A DNA stretch of 64,000 bases from Vreelandella sedimenti (GTDB lineage: Bacteria > Pseudomonadota > Gammaproteobacteria > Pseudomonadales > Halomonadaceae). A program made the translations under genes and the position numbers. Positions 17,364-27,054 of the stretch are shown one piece after another (positions within the stretch are counted from its first letter, which is position 1; each line of letters opens with the position of its first letter). The notes under the pieces were generated by a model. The model worked only from the letters and a program-made list of their open reading frames with translations. It was not told the DNA's origin and searched no databases. The stretch is from assembly GCF_013416325.1 (NCBI RefSeq), contig NZ_JACCGK010000003.1, positions 1 to 64,000 on the forward strand, written 5' to 3'.

Positions 17364-17391
17364 TTACGGAATGTGGGAGAAGAGTTGCGAC

Positions 17392-20300
17392 ATGTTGCCT
17401 GAAGTCACTCAGTTCCAAGACGTTGTCCCGTTGGTCAACGATACCGGTGTCCAGTTTCTAGATTTTGCCTTGACGCTCGACCCTCGTAAGGAAACCGGCG
17501 GTGAGTTTGCCAAGTTAGCAGATGATCTTCTAGTGCGCCTGCTGACCAATGAAGAAGATGGCACCACTTTTTATGAACCCGAGCCCAACAAGGTCGAGCG
17601 GGTGAGTAAGCCATATCTTGATATGGACATGGAGTCGAGTTTGTCGCTCTTGGATCGTCAGTGGGTACCAATACCGTTTTTTCGGCACATGCCGCCGCAT
17701 CGTTTTGATGAAGGCCCCAGTAACTGGTCTCGCATGCGCTTGGTGAAACTGGATACGCCGGATGTCGATGGTCACAGCCATCGCCTGACCTTGGCGTTTG
17801 ATACTCGCAGCATGGCCAAGCGCGAAGGCACGGCTTACCTGGCGCCTAATGAAGAAGATGTCCGTTCAGGTGAGACGTTCAAACTTGCCTTGACTCCCCA
17901 TGAAATGGGTTGGTTCATGGATCTAGCATGGGTAAAGGAATGGCTTAACGATCTATACCGGGAAGGCCACCCGGAAATGGATCAGAATGAGTTGGATGAC
18001 GACATCAAGGCGTTACATCCTCAGGCACATTATTTGAACCTGCTAAGCCTGCTGTGGAAGCCGATTCCTGCTGAGCGAACTCAGCGAAAGCCCAAGATAC
18101 GAGTGCCTGAGGTTCGCTTGGCGGGTAAGGATGCCAGTCAAAAAACCCCGATTTCCGTCGATCTTGTTCTGGATGTAGGTAACTCACGTACCTGCGGTAT
18201 TTTGATCGAGCATCATGCGCAATCAGGCTCCGGCCTCAAGCAGAATTATGTGCTGGAGTTGCGTGACTTGGTCGATCCAGAATTCGTTTATACCGAGCCC
18301 TTCGAAAGCCGCATTGAGTTTTCGCAGACTTTCTTTGGTAAGGATCATCTCTCGGTCAAGAGCGGTCGTCATGATGCTTTTCGCTGGCCCACGATCGCTC
18401 GCGTGGGAGGGGAAGCGGGCCGTCTAGCCAGTCGTCGTCGTGGAACCGAAGGGTCTACCGGTCTCTCCAGTCCGAAGCGCTATTTGTGGGATGGCAGCCG
18501 TTATACGCATGGTTGGCGTTTCAATAGCGCCTACGTCAAGGCAGACAAGGAGCCCTTTGCCACAGCCGCCCCTTTCTCCAACCTGATTAATGAGCGTGGC
18601 AAGGCGATCTACGCGGTCATGCGTGATGGTGAAGACGACGATCTCCCTGTCTTCAAGCCTCACTATTCGCGTAGTTCCTTGATGACATTCATGCTCTCGG
18701 AAGTATTGGCTCAGGCGTTGATGCAGATCAATAGCCCGGCTCAACGTTCCCGCCAGGGAAATATAGATATACCTCGCCGGCTACGCTCAATCATTCTGAC
18801 GGTGCCTCCGGCCATGCCGCTGGCAGAGCGGAGTATTTTGGATCAGCGAATGCGTGAAGCGGCTGGGCTGATTTGGCAGGGTATGGGCTGGTACCAAGGC
18901 GAAGATGACCCCTATCATCCGGAAGAAGCCGCCACGCCGACCCCCCCTTTACCAGAGATCCGTGTCGAGTGGGACGAAGCCACTTGCGGCCAATTGGTGT
19001 ATCTGTACACCGAGATCAATGAGAATTTTGCCGGTCATCCTGAAGAGTTTTTTGACACATTGGCGCGTCCTGAAAAGTTACAGCGTGACCGTATTACACT
19101 TGCCAGTATCGATATAGGCGGGGGGACGACTGACTTGGTGATTACCGATTACCGCGTCGAAAGTGGAGAGGGAAGCGGTAACAGTAGCAATGTACATATC
19201 GTTCCTGAGCAGCGCTTCCGTGATGGATTTCGTATTGCTGGAGATGACATCCTGCTTGATGTCATCCAGACCTTCGTGCTGAAAAGTTTCGAAGAATCCT
19301 TACAGCAAGCTGGCGTCTCGTCACCGGATGCCATGATGTCACGCCTGTTGGGTGGAGAGAGCCTGAGCGCCCAGGATCAGGTATTGCGTCAGCAGCTCAA
19401 TTTGCAGGTTTTCACCCCTCTGGGGCTGAAGTTGCTGAGTTACTACGAGGGATTTGATCCTCAGGAAAAGGAAAGCGAGGGGAACCCTCATATTATCACC
19501 GCCACGTATCGCGAGCTGCTGGGAGATCACGCAGCCAGCGAAGCAGTTAGAGAATATGTGCATGGTGCCGTGCGTCGTGACTTGAAAACCAATGGCACTA
19601 CTTCGTTTGAGCTAATGGATATACCGATCACCTTCAACCTGCCTCAGGTACATCGGGCTTTCTTGGGGGATGGTATCAACATTGGCAAGACCCTCGGCGC
19701 CCTATGCGAGGTGATCTACCAGTACGGCTGCGACATGTTGCTGCTGACCGGACGTCCTTCTCGGCTGCCGGGTATTCAGGCTTTTTTGCGCAAGATGTTG
19801 CCGTTGCCTCCAGGACGCATTTTGCCGATGCAGAACTACCGCACTGGTAATTGGTATCCCTTCCATAGCAATGGCGAGATCGACGATCCCAAAAGCACCG
19901 CGGCAGTTGGTGCCATGTTGTGCCTGCTATGCGATCAGTTGGATTTGCCCAGTTTCTATTTCCGTACGCAGGCACTCAAACCTTACTCATTGATTCGTCA
20001 TCTGGGCTCGATTGACAACAATAACGTTATGAAAAGCGATGACGTGGTCTATCGCGATATTAAGGCCAATGAAAATGGCACGGCGATTGAGCTGCCGGAA
20101 GAGGATGAACCCAAGGTGCAGGTACGTGGGGGCATTGTGCGCATTGGATATCGTCAGTTGGATGCCGAGCGTTGGGTGGCCTCGCCACTCTATACGCTGG
20201 AACTGACCGAGTCGGGCAAGGGGAAATATAAGCAGGCGGTGGTAAGTGAGGGAAACGGCAGTCAGCCGGTGGTCGAGGTGGAGCTTAAAGTTGTTGAAAA

Positions 20301-20472
20301 CAACACCAAGGGCGGCTTGATTAGTGATGAGCTGAAGGTCAGTCGAGTCACTGATAACACCAACAAATCATTTGGCAAAGCCGACGTTAACCTTCAGCTC
20401 AATACCATGATCGATGCCGGACTGGGCGATTCCAATTACTGGCTGGACAGTGGGAGTGTGAAGCGCAAATGA
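17392..20472 (+). CDS. srfB: SrfB-family actin-like ATPase
   Basis: 1026 residues from the ATG at 17392 (GGAG box; the N-terminal NDTGVQFLDFAL wording fits the family; the open frame begins further upstream inside srfA). Actin/Hsp70-fold signatures occur in order: phosphate-1 loop VLDVGNSRTC (Asp about 261), phosphate-2 loop SIDIGGGTTDLV (Asp about 574) and the adenosine motif LLLTGRPSRLPG (about 783-794). Length matches Salmonella SrfB, about 1000 residues, a protein long labelled virulence factor without known mechanism. No signal peptide: cytoplasmic. It overlaps srfC by 4 nt. Confidence 0.9.
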   Translation: MLPEVTQFQDVVPLVNDTGVQFLDFALTLDPRKETGGEFAKLADDLLVRLLTNEEDGTTFYEPEPNKVERVSKPYLDMDMESSLSLLDRQWVPIPFFRHMPPHRFDEGPSNWSRMRLVKLDTPDVDGHSHRLTLAFDTRSMAKREGTAYLAPNEEDVRSGETFKLALTPHEMGWFMDLAWVKEWLNDLYREGHPEMDQNELDDDIKALHPQAHYLNLLSLLWKPIPAERTQRKPKIRVPEVRLAGKDASQKTPISVDLVLDVGNSRTCGILIEHHAQSGSGLKQNYVLELRDLVDPEFVYTEPFESRIEFSQTFFGKDHLSVKSGRHDAFRWPTIARVGGEAGRLASRRRGTEGSTGLSSPKRYLWDGSRYTHGWRFNSAYVKADKEPFATAAPFSNLINERGKAIYAVMRDGEDDDLPVFKPHYSRSSLMTFMLSEVLAQALMQINSPAQRSRQGNIDIPRRLRSIILTVPPAMPLAERSILDQRMREAAGLIWQGMGWYQGEDDPYHPEEAATPTPPLPEIRVEWDEATCGQLVYLYTEINENFAGHPEEFFDTLARPEKLQRDRITLASIDIGGGTTDLVITDYRVESGEGSGNSSNVHIVPEQRFRDGFRIAGDDILLDVIQTFVLKSFEESLQQAGVSSPDAMMSRLLGGESLSAQDQVLRQQLNLQVFTPLGLKLLSYYEGFDPQEKESEGNPHIITATYRELLGDHAASEAVREYVHGAVRRDLKTNGTTSFELMDIPITFNLPQVHRAFLGDGINIGKTLGALCEVIYQYGCDMLLLTGRPSRLPGIQAFLRKMLPLPPGRILPMQNYRTGNWYPFHSNGEIDDPKSTAAVGAMLCLLCDQLDLPSFYFRTQALKPYSLIRHLGSIDNNNVMKSDDVVYRDIKANENGTAIELPEEDEPKVQVRGGIVRIGYRQLDAERWVASPLYTLELTESGKGKYKQAVVSEGNGSQPVVEVELKVVENNTKGGLISDELKVSRVTDNTNKSFGKADVNLQLNTMIDAGLGDSNYWLDSGSVKRK

Positions 20473-23207
20473 GCAACCTGACTGATAAACAACACCAATT
20501 GGGCCAAGGCTGGGACGCTGTGCACGCTGGGGCTGGTCAGGCCATCGAGTGGATCGAAGACGTTCGCAACAATGCCCCGCGCCTGGATAGTGAAGCCGAT
20601 AATCTGATCCTGGAATTGCACAAAGCGCGCAATCTTGCATCAAGCTTAGGGCGGGCTGCGGGTACCCCAATGACCATTGGTTTTTTTGGGTTGTCTCAAG
20701 CGGGGAAATCGTACTTGATCTCGGCATTGGCCGCAGGCCATAACGGCAAGCTGGAAACCGATTATGGTGGCAAGCGTCTCGACTTCATCGAGCACGTGAA
20801 TCCAGTTGGTGGGGGTAAGGAAGCTACGGGGCTAGTGACACGGTTTAGTCGCACGGCTAATAGCGGGCCGACTGATACACCTGTTGAACTGCGCCTATTC
20901 AGTGAAGTTGAGATCGCCAAGATACTGGCCAATGCCTGGTTCAATGACTTTGACCATGAGCAGTTGCACTATGAGTTGGATGAAGCGCGCATTGAGCGCA
21001 TTCTCAAGCCGTTTGAGGGTGTCGAGGTCACCGCAGAAACACAGCCCGGGCTGAGCGGTGATGACGTGGTATCCCTATGGGACTACCTCACTGGCAGCTT
21101 CAAAAAGTCAATTAGTAAGCTTGAAGCGCGCTACTGGCCCCGGGTTCTCAAACTGGCACCGCGTCTCTCCTGCGAACAGCGCGCTGATTTGTTTTCTCTG
21201 TTGTGGGGCGAGCAAGAAGAGCTCACTCGCCTTTATGTACAGCTAGCAGCCACCTTACGCCGTCTAGGTAATGCCTCTACTGTGTATGCGCCGCTTACTT
21301 GTCTAGTCACGCCTGAAGGCGACGGGTATAGCCAGCGTGACAGTATTATGAATGTGGATATTCTTGAGCGTCTGGGTAGCGCCGATGATCACAGTCTGGA
21401 CGTGAGACCTTTAGAGCAAGAAACGCTTGGCCATTACGTCGCGGTTTCGGTGGCTCAGTTGGCAGCGTTGACTGCCGAGCTCACGTTTCCTCTCATTGAG
21501 CCGACGCAGGATCCTCAGGTCGAAAAAGTCGATCTGCTTGATTTCCCCGGTTATCGCGGACGCCTAAGCCTAAAAAGTGTCAACGAAGCCGCCAGCCAAG
21601 CGAGTAGCCAAGGGGGCAACCCAGTTTCTCAGTTGATATTGCGCGGCAAGGTGGCGTACCTGTTTGAACGTTATACGGACAGCCAGGAAATGAACGCCTT
21701 GGTGGTGTGTACAAGTTCGGATAAACAGAGTGACGTGACCTCGGTCGGCCCAGTACTGACACGCTGGATTGAAAAGACTCAAGGATTGACCAGTCAAGAT
21801 CGTGCAGACAAGGCGCCAGGATTGATCTGGACGCTTACCATGTTTGATAAGCGCATCAGTGGGGCGCTGAACTTGACGGAAAGTCAGTTGCGCGAAGGCT
21901 GGGAAGGGTTGATTAAAATGACCTTATTGGAGCGCTTTGGCCAGTACGACTGGATGAATGAATGGGCTCCAGGACAGCCATTCAACAATACTTTCCTAGT
22001 TCGGAAGCCACGCCTGCCTGTTTCTTTTCTCAACAGTCGTGATAACGAAGAACTCGGTATCAATGACGACTACGAAGCGCCGCTTGAACGTATGGCATCC
22101 ACTTTTGGCGAGAATGCCAGTGTGCAAAAGCATGTGCAGGCTCCTGGCGAGGCCTGGGAGGCGATGCTGGCACTTAACGATGGCGGCATCAAGCGTATCA
22201 GCCAGTATCTCGGCCGTATCGCTACCCTGGAGTTCAAGCTGGCCAGCATTGAAAAGCAGCTGAATGAAACACTGAGTTCTTTGGTAGAAAAACGCTTGGC
22301 CCCCCTTCACCAGACGGATGGCAGCGGCGAAGTGGCTAAAAAACGGGAGGTCGCCAAGCTGTTATGGCAAAGCCTACAACAACGCCTGGCAACCCTGGGT
22401 GAGCTGCAGCACCAACTTGAGCTTCCTCAGCAAACGGTACGCGATCTTTACTTGAGCGATAGCGAAGAGGATGGAGTAACAGCTACTGAAGACGACGTGG
22501 ATAACGAGCCGAAGGTAGCCGATAGTCTTTATTGCAACAGTGGTTTTAACCTGAGTGATGATCCCTTCGCAGGTAGCATGCCGTTTGGTGAAGATGCATC
22601 CGCCGTACCTGCAGTGAAAAACGAGCCGGTGCTACAAGGGGCGGATCACCGTTTTGCTCGCAAGGTCTTTCAAGCATGGGTCGCCCATTTGCGAGAAATC
22701 CCCGGACGCCAGTCTCTGCTGCAACTGCTGGGGCTGGAAAAGGTAGTCGTTGAATCCTTGACCGATGAATTGATCACGGCAGCCAATCGCATGGCACTGC
22801 AACAACGCCTGGATCAAGCACTTCTGAGACGCGCCCAAAGTAGCGCCAAACGTGACCAGTTGGTGGAGCGTCAAGTATTGGCCGCCCAGTTGGTGCTGCG
22901 CGATTTTATTGCTTGGCTGGGCTACCAAGAAATGCCAATTGATGAGCGGCCGAATAGTCTTGCAGGCAAGAAGGACAAACTGTTCTTGCCGAGCGCACCG
23001 ATTTTATCGGGTGAGCTGCCCCATCTAGCGCCTCAGCCCGTCAATCAAGCTGTCCTTTATCTGGCCGATTGGCTTTCAGGAATTTGCATCGTGACGCAGG
23101 AAAATGCAGGACATACCGTCGGACGGGAAATTACCATGGAGCAGAACGAGCGCTTGGGCGCAGTGTTGTCATCCTTTCGCCAACTGGAGGTGACCTATGC
23201 GGGTTGA
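20469..23207 (+). CDS. srfC: SrfC-family dynamin-like GTPase
   Basis: 912 residues. A P-loop GLSQAGKS sits at 74-81 after an N-terminal helix bundle, and a Walker B/G3-like DFPG at 358-361 (VDLLDFPGYRGR). TMFDKR in LIWTLTMFDKR may play the G4 role. Large helical regions follow, as in dynamin-like proteins. It matches Salmonella SrfC in position and character. There is no membrane helix, but a dynamin-like enzyme next to an actin-like ATPase and membrane partners suggests action at the inner membrane (inference). The start overlaps the srfB stop (ATGA) and the end overlaps the next gene by 11 nt. Confidence 0.88.
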   Translation: MSNLTDKQHQLGQGWDAVHAGAGQAIEWIEDVRNNAPRLDSEADNLILELHKARNLASSLGRAAGTPMTIGFFGLSQAGKSYLISALAAGHNGKLETDYGGKRLDFIEHVNPVGGGKEATGLVTRFSRTANSGPTDTPVELRLFSEVEIAKILANAWFNDFDHEQLHYELDEARIERILKPFEGVEVTAETQPGLSGDDVVSLWDYLTGSFKKSISKLEARYWPRVLKLAPRLSCEQRADLFSLLWGEQEELTRLYVQLAATLRRLGNASTVYAPLTCLVTPEGDGYSQRDSIMNVDILERLGSADDHSLDVRPLEQETLGHYVAVSVAQLAALTAELTFPLIEPTQDPQVEKVDLLDFPGYRGRLSLKSVNEAASQASSQGGNPVSQLILRGKVAYLFERYTDSQEMNALVVCTSSDKQSDVTSVGPVLTRWIEKTQGLTSQDRADKAPGLIWTLTMFDKRISGALNLTESQLREGWEGLIKMTLLERFGQYDWMNEWAPGQPFNNTFLVRKPRLPVSFLNSRDNEELGINDDYEAPLERMASTFGENASVQKHVQAPGEAWEAMLALNDGGIKRISQYLGRIATLEFKLASIEKQLNETLSSLVEKRLAPLHQTDGSGEVAKKREVAKLLWQSLQQRLATLGELQHQLELPQQTVRDLYLSDSEEDGVTATEDDVDNEPKVADSLYCNSGFNLSDDPFAGSMPFGEDASAVPAVKNEPVLQGADHRFARKVFQAWVAHLREIPGRQSLLQLLGLEKVVVESLTDELITAANRMALQQRLDQALLRRAQSSAKRDQLVERQVLAAQLVLRDFIAWLGYQEMPIDERPNSLAGKKDKLFLPSAPILSGELPHLAPQPVNQAVLYLADWLSGICIVTQENAGHTVGREITMEQNERLGAVLSSFRQLEVTYAG

Positions 23208-24324
23208 ACTGCGTCCATTGGAGTCCGGTACGCCGGGTGAAGGCCGTTTGCTGCTCAAGGGGTGGAAAGGGGAAACGGCTTCTCTGCAACTGTCGATTCA
23301 AGAAAGCCAGGATCAACAGTTTTTGCACCCGGGAAAAACGTGGAGTACTAAGGCTCACACCTTTGAATTGGCTAGCCTGGAGGAGGCCGGTGACCAGCGT
23401 CTCCAAGTGCTCCTCGACAGTACTATCATAGATCCTCTGTTGGAGCTTCCCGGCTCTACACAATATTTGCTGACCTTGCAGGATGCCCAGGGCATAAAAG
23501 ACCAAGGTGTGATAAAGCTTTCACGCGATTTGATGCCCTCTAGTGCTTCGGGTTCCACGCCTTCTACGGGGGGGAGCAGCGTCCTGCATTCACCATCGGT
23601 TGCGGAAAAGGCACCCGAACCGACGCCAGAGCCGGAAATAAAGGTGGATGCTGAGCCGGAGCCTGCTCAGGTGCCGGAAGTGGAAGTGCCACCCGTGCCT
23701 GCCAGTAAGGCAAGTAAGCGCGGCCCATTGCTATTTATATTACTGGGGCTTTTGCTCCTGGCAGCAGTGGCTTTAGGTGCTTGGTATTGGTTCAGTAATA
23801 ACGCTGATAATTCAGGGGCCGATCCGGTTGAACAAGAAAACGTCGAGGAAGAAGAGACTAACGGAGCAGAGGAAAGCACTCTAACGGAAGAAAATATCGA
23901 GGTCGGCAACGAGGACGCTGACGTACCCTCTGAGGAAAACACAGAAGACGTCATTACAGCCACTCCCCCTGGCCCAGCCCCGGCATGTTCGATTGAAGCT
24001 CTTGAAGAGCAGGACGAACTGGCGTTCGTGCAGGGATGTTCCCAAGCTGAGCTGACTCCTGAAGCACTGCTTTCTGTGATCGAAGCTGCTCGTGATGCAG
24101 AGCATTGTGGGATAGCACGACGGCTTTATGCCAACCGTGCTATCGCAGGCGATGCCAATATTGCTCTGGCCTATGCCCGTGAATACGACCCAGCTTATCA
24201 CCAGACAAGTACCTGCTTTACGGAAGCTGATGCCGAAACTGCTAGCTATTGGTACCAGATTGTATTGGACATCGAACCCGACAATAGCGAAGCGCAGGCA
24301 CGTTTTGAGGAGCTGGGCGAATGA
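23197..24324 (+). CDS. Single-pass membrane protein with cytoplasmic beta domain and periplasmic helical-repeat domain
   Basis: 375 residues. Residues 1-115 look beta-rich and cytoplasmic. A Pro/Glu linker leads to KASKRGP and one membrane helix (about 178-201), then a highly acidic linker (205-255), then about 115 residues of short helices with paired cysteines resembling TPR/Sel1-like repeats (AEHCGIARRLYANRAI, ETASYWYQIVLDIEPDN). The N-in/C-out topology is the same as the SrfA-like protein. It overlaps both neighbours (11 and 4 nt), so it is an integral part of the operon. I do not recognise a named family. Confidence 0.8.
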   Translation: MRVELRPLESGTPGEGRLLLKGWKGETASLQLSIQESQDQQFLHPGKTWSTKAHTFELASLEEAGDQRLQVLLDSTIIDPLLELPGSTQYLLTLQDAQGIKDQGVIKLSRDLMPSSASGSTPSTGGSSVLHSPSVAEKAPEPTPEPEIKVDAEPEPAQVPEVEVPPVPASKASKRGPLLFILLGLLLLAAVALGAWYWFSNNADNSGADPVEQENVEEEETNGAEESTLTEENIEVGNEDADVPSEENTEDVITATPPGPAPACSIEALEEQDELAFVQGCSQAELTPEALLSVIEAARDAEHCGIARRLYANRAIAGDANIALAYAREYDPAYHQTSTCFTEADAETASYWYQIVLDIEPDNSEAQARFEELGE

Positions 24325-26321
24325 TACGCAACGCACTCGCGACCTTAATGTTCTCAACTGTCGCTTTATCGGTAACTGGGCTTTGTGCCACGGCTACGCT
24401 AGCTGATCCACGTCCTCTACTGCAGGAAGGCAAGCAAACCTTACATCAACGTGTCCTGACCACGCCTGGGTGCGAGTTAACTGATACAGCGGGAATTAGT
24501 GGCGAATTGCAACCTGCTTTCACCCGTTTCTATGTGTATGAGCGCAGCGAGGTGGATGGGCGCGAATGGTTGAAGGTTGGGCCGGATAGTTACGGCACTA
24601 TCAGCGGCTGGCTGCCAGCAGACTGTAGCGTGGCTTGGAAGATGCAACTTACGCTGGCATTCACTAATCCAGCTAACCGTCAGCGACTGCTGTTCTTCCG
24701 TGAAAGAGACGCGCTTCAAGATATTCTCGATGAGTTTGAGCCTTCCAGTCGCGTTGTTCCTTTGCATGCCGCCCTAGATCGTGAGGAAGAGATCCCCGAT
24801 ATATTGGCGCGGGAGCCTGAGTACTTTGTCGACCTTCAGGAACAATTCTATTTGTTACCGATACTCGAAGGCGAAGAAGTTTTTACCGAAGCCGGATTTC
24901 GCGCACGACTGTTGAACGTGGCGTCGGTAAGCAAGGCCGGTGAGCCTGACCCTGCCGACACTGAAATTGACCCTGAAGATGACATACCAGCCAGTCAATT
25001 GCGTGAGTTCAATGCAGGTGTCGTCTTCGTGATCGACTCGACGATTTCCATGGGCCCATATATCGAACGTACCCGCGAGGCGGTGAGTAAGATACTCGAT
25101 CGAATTGAGTCGGAAAACCTGGAGGAGCAGGTCAAGTTCGGCCTGGTCTCTTATCGTGATAGCGTGGAAAGCGTACCTGAGCTCGAATACATCAGCCGTA
25201 TGTATGCCAACCCGATGGAAGTGCAAGGCAGGCAGGACTTGATGGCGCGCATGGACGAACTTCATGAAGCCACGGTGTCCACACCTGGGTTTGAAGAAGA
25301 TGCTTACGCTGGGGTAATGCAGGCAATTGATGAAGTGGAGTGGAGCCAATATGGTGCCCGCTATATCGTTCTGATTACCGATGCCAGCGCCATTGATGGT
25401 GACAATGAACGCTCCTCTACAGGGTTGAGTGCCGATCAGGTGCGTCTGGAAGCGGCTAATCCGGGGGTGGCGATCTATACGCTGCATCTGAAAACCGAGA
25501 GTGGCGAGCGCTTTGGCGACCACACCAGAGCCGCGGCGCAATATGCCAATCTTTCCACTTATGCGGGAACCAATACCTCGCTGTATTACCCGGTGGAAGC
25601 GGGGGATGTAGAGGCATTTGGTGCCAAGGTGGATGCCTTGGCTGAGGCGATCACTTCTCAGGTGCGTGCTGCTTATATCGGCGATGAGGCTATTGGCAGT
25701 GCTTTGAATGCACATCAGTCTGATTCTAGCGAGGTTGATCCGGATCAACAGCAATTACTGGAAGATGCGGATCTTATTGGCCACGCCATGCAGCTTGCCT
25801 ATCTGGGGCAGCAGGCTGGCAGCAAGGCACCGCCGGTTTTTCAAGCCTGGATCAGTGATCGCGACTTGGTACAGCAGAACCGTCCAAGTACGGACGTTCG
25901 AGTGTTGCTGACCAAATCTCAGTTGAGTGACCTGAGTGATGTGGTGGCGCAGATTCTGGATGCTGGTAATCAAGGCCTGATTTCACCCACTGACATGTTT
26001 GAACGCTTGCGCTCGGTAGCGGCTGCAATGGGCACCGACCCCAATCAGCTACAGCAAAATGAATCCACTCAGATAGCCGAGCTGGGGCTGATGGGGGAGT
26101 ATTTGGAAGATTTACCTTATCAGAGTGAGGTGCTCAACCTGGATGAAGCCACCTGGAAGAGCTGGGACGGTCTTTCTCAAGAGAGGTTCATCCGCAATCT
26201 GAGCATTAAGTTGCGCCACTATCAACGCTATAACGAGGATGTTGACCGCTGGGTCTCTCTTGCCGAAGGCAGTGATCCACGGGATGACGTCTATCCGGTT
26301 CCTCTTGAAATGATGCCGTAA
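24321..26321 (+). CDS. Secreted von Willebrand A domain protein of the srf-type operon
   Basis: 666 residues with a signal peptide ending near TATLADP. Residues about 45-110 could be an SH3-like module (RSEVDGREWLKVGPDSYG, SGWLPADC). A vWA domain follows at about 230-430: VVFVIDSTISMG, where the metal-site triad reads D239-S-T-I-S with Thr in place of the usual middle Ser, later TPGFEEDAYAGVMQAI and YIVLITDASAID. The C-terminal 200 residues are helical. It is likely periplasmic, binding a partner through its metal site. The start overlaps the previous gene by 4 nt. Confidence 0.85.
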   Translation: MIRNALATLMFSTVALSVTGLCATATLADPRPLLQEGKQTLHQRVLTTPGCELTDTAGISGELQPAFTRFYVYERSEVDGREWLKVGPDSYGTISGWLPADCSVAWKMQLTLAFTNPANRQRLLFFRERDALQDILDEFEPSSRVVPLHAALDREEEIPDILAREPEYFVDLQEQFYLLPILEGEEVFTEAGFRARLLNVASVSKAGEPDPADTEIDPEDDIPASQLREFNAGVVFVIDSTISMGPYIERTREAVSKILDRIESENLEEQVKFGLVSYRDSVESVPELEYISRMYANPMEVQGRQDLMARMDELHEATVSTPGFEEDAYAGVMQAIDEVEWSQYGARYIVLITDASAIDGDNERSSTGLSADQVRLEAANPGVAIYTLHLKTESGERFGDHTRAAAQYANLSTYAGTNTSLYYPVEAGDVEAFGAKVDALAEAITSQVRAAYIGDEAIGSALNAHQSDSSEVDPDQQQLLEDADLIGHAMQLAYLGQQAGSKAPPVFQAWISDRDLVQQNRPSTDVRVLLTKSQLSDLSDVVAQILDAGNQGLISPTDMFERLRSVAAAMGTDPNQLQQNESTQIAELGLMGEYLEDLPYQSEVLNLDEATWKSWDGLSQERFIRNLSIKLRHYQRYNEDVDRWVSLAEGSDPRDDVYPVPLEMMP

Positions 26322-26355
26322 AGCACCGGCTTCTCAGACAATTGAGGAAGATAGG

Positions 26356-27054
26356 ATGTTGGCGATAAAGGGCATGATGGCTCAGCGTGGTCATGGCGAC
26401 CATGCGCATCGAATTCGACTACCCGAGCTATCTCTGGCGCCGGGCCAGTGCTTGGCTATTACCGGTCCTAGCGGGTGTGGCAAGAGCACTTTGTTAGAAA
26501 CGGTGGGGCTGTTGTTAGCACCAAGTGAGCTTGAATGCTTCATGCTGGGAAAACCGCAAAAAGATGTGGCAACACTTTGGCGTACCCGCGAGCAAGGCGA
26601 GCTGGCCAAGCTGCGCGCGCGCGACCTTGGTTTTGTACTTCAAAGTGGGGGGCTCCTGCCATTTTTAAGTGTGGCTGACAATATCGCCTTGCCGCGCCGT
26701 ATACAAAGTCTGCCCATTAAGAGTGACCGTATCACTCAAGCAGTCGATCGTTTAGGGCTGATACCGCTGATGGAAAAGCGGCCAGCAATGCTGTCTATTG
26801 GTGAGCGTCAGCGGGTAGCCTTCGTGCGCGCCCTGGCTCATGAGCCACAACTGCTGTTGGCTGATGAACCCACAGCAGCGCTTGATCCGCATAGTGCGCA
26901 TGGGCTCTTCGCACTATTTATGGAAGTAGTGAAAGAGCTACAAATCGCCGCTTTGGTGGTCTCTCACGACTGGGCTCTTGTAGAGACATTTGGAGTGCCG
27001 CGTTTTGATGCCGTCACGGTAAAAGGGGAGACCGTCTTTGAACCTCGCCCTTAA
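26356..27054 (+). CDS. ABC transporter ATP-binding protein, MacB/LolD type
   Basis: 232 residues. Walker A GPSGCGKST (37-45), Q-loop region GFVLQSGGLLPFLS, signature LSIGERQRV and Walker B LLLADEPTAALDP are all present, so it should hydrolyse ATP. The order of elements and length fit the MacB/LolD subfamily that drives FtsX-like permeases rather than substrate import. It has a GAGGAAG-type ribosome site, and the permease start lies within its last codons (17-nt overlap), so the pair works together. Confidence 0.9.
   Translation: MLAIKGMMAQRGHGDHAHRIRLPELSLAPGQCLAITGPSGCGKSTLLETVGLLLAPSELECFMLGKPQKDVATLWRTREQGELAKLRARDLGFVLQSGGLLPFLSVADNIALPRRIQSLPIKSDRITQAVDRLGLIPLMEKRPAMLSIGERQRVAFVRALAHEPQLLLADEPTAALDPHSAHGLFALFMEVVKELQIAALVVSHDWALVETFGVPRFDAVTVKGETVFEPRP

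Noticed and set aside
24855..25754. 299-codon minus-strand frame opposite the secreted vWA gene
   Set aside because: Antisense to a protein with clear signal peptide and vWA motifs; the translated product has no recognisable features.
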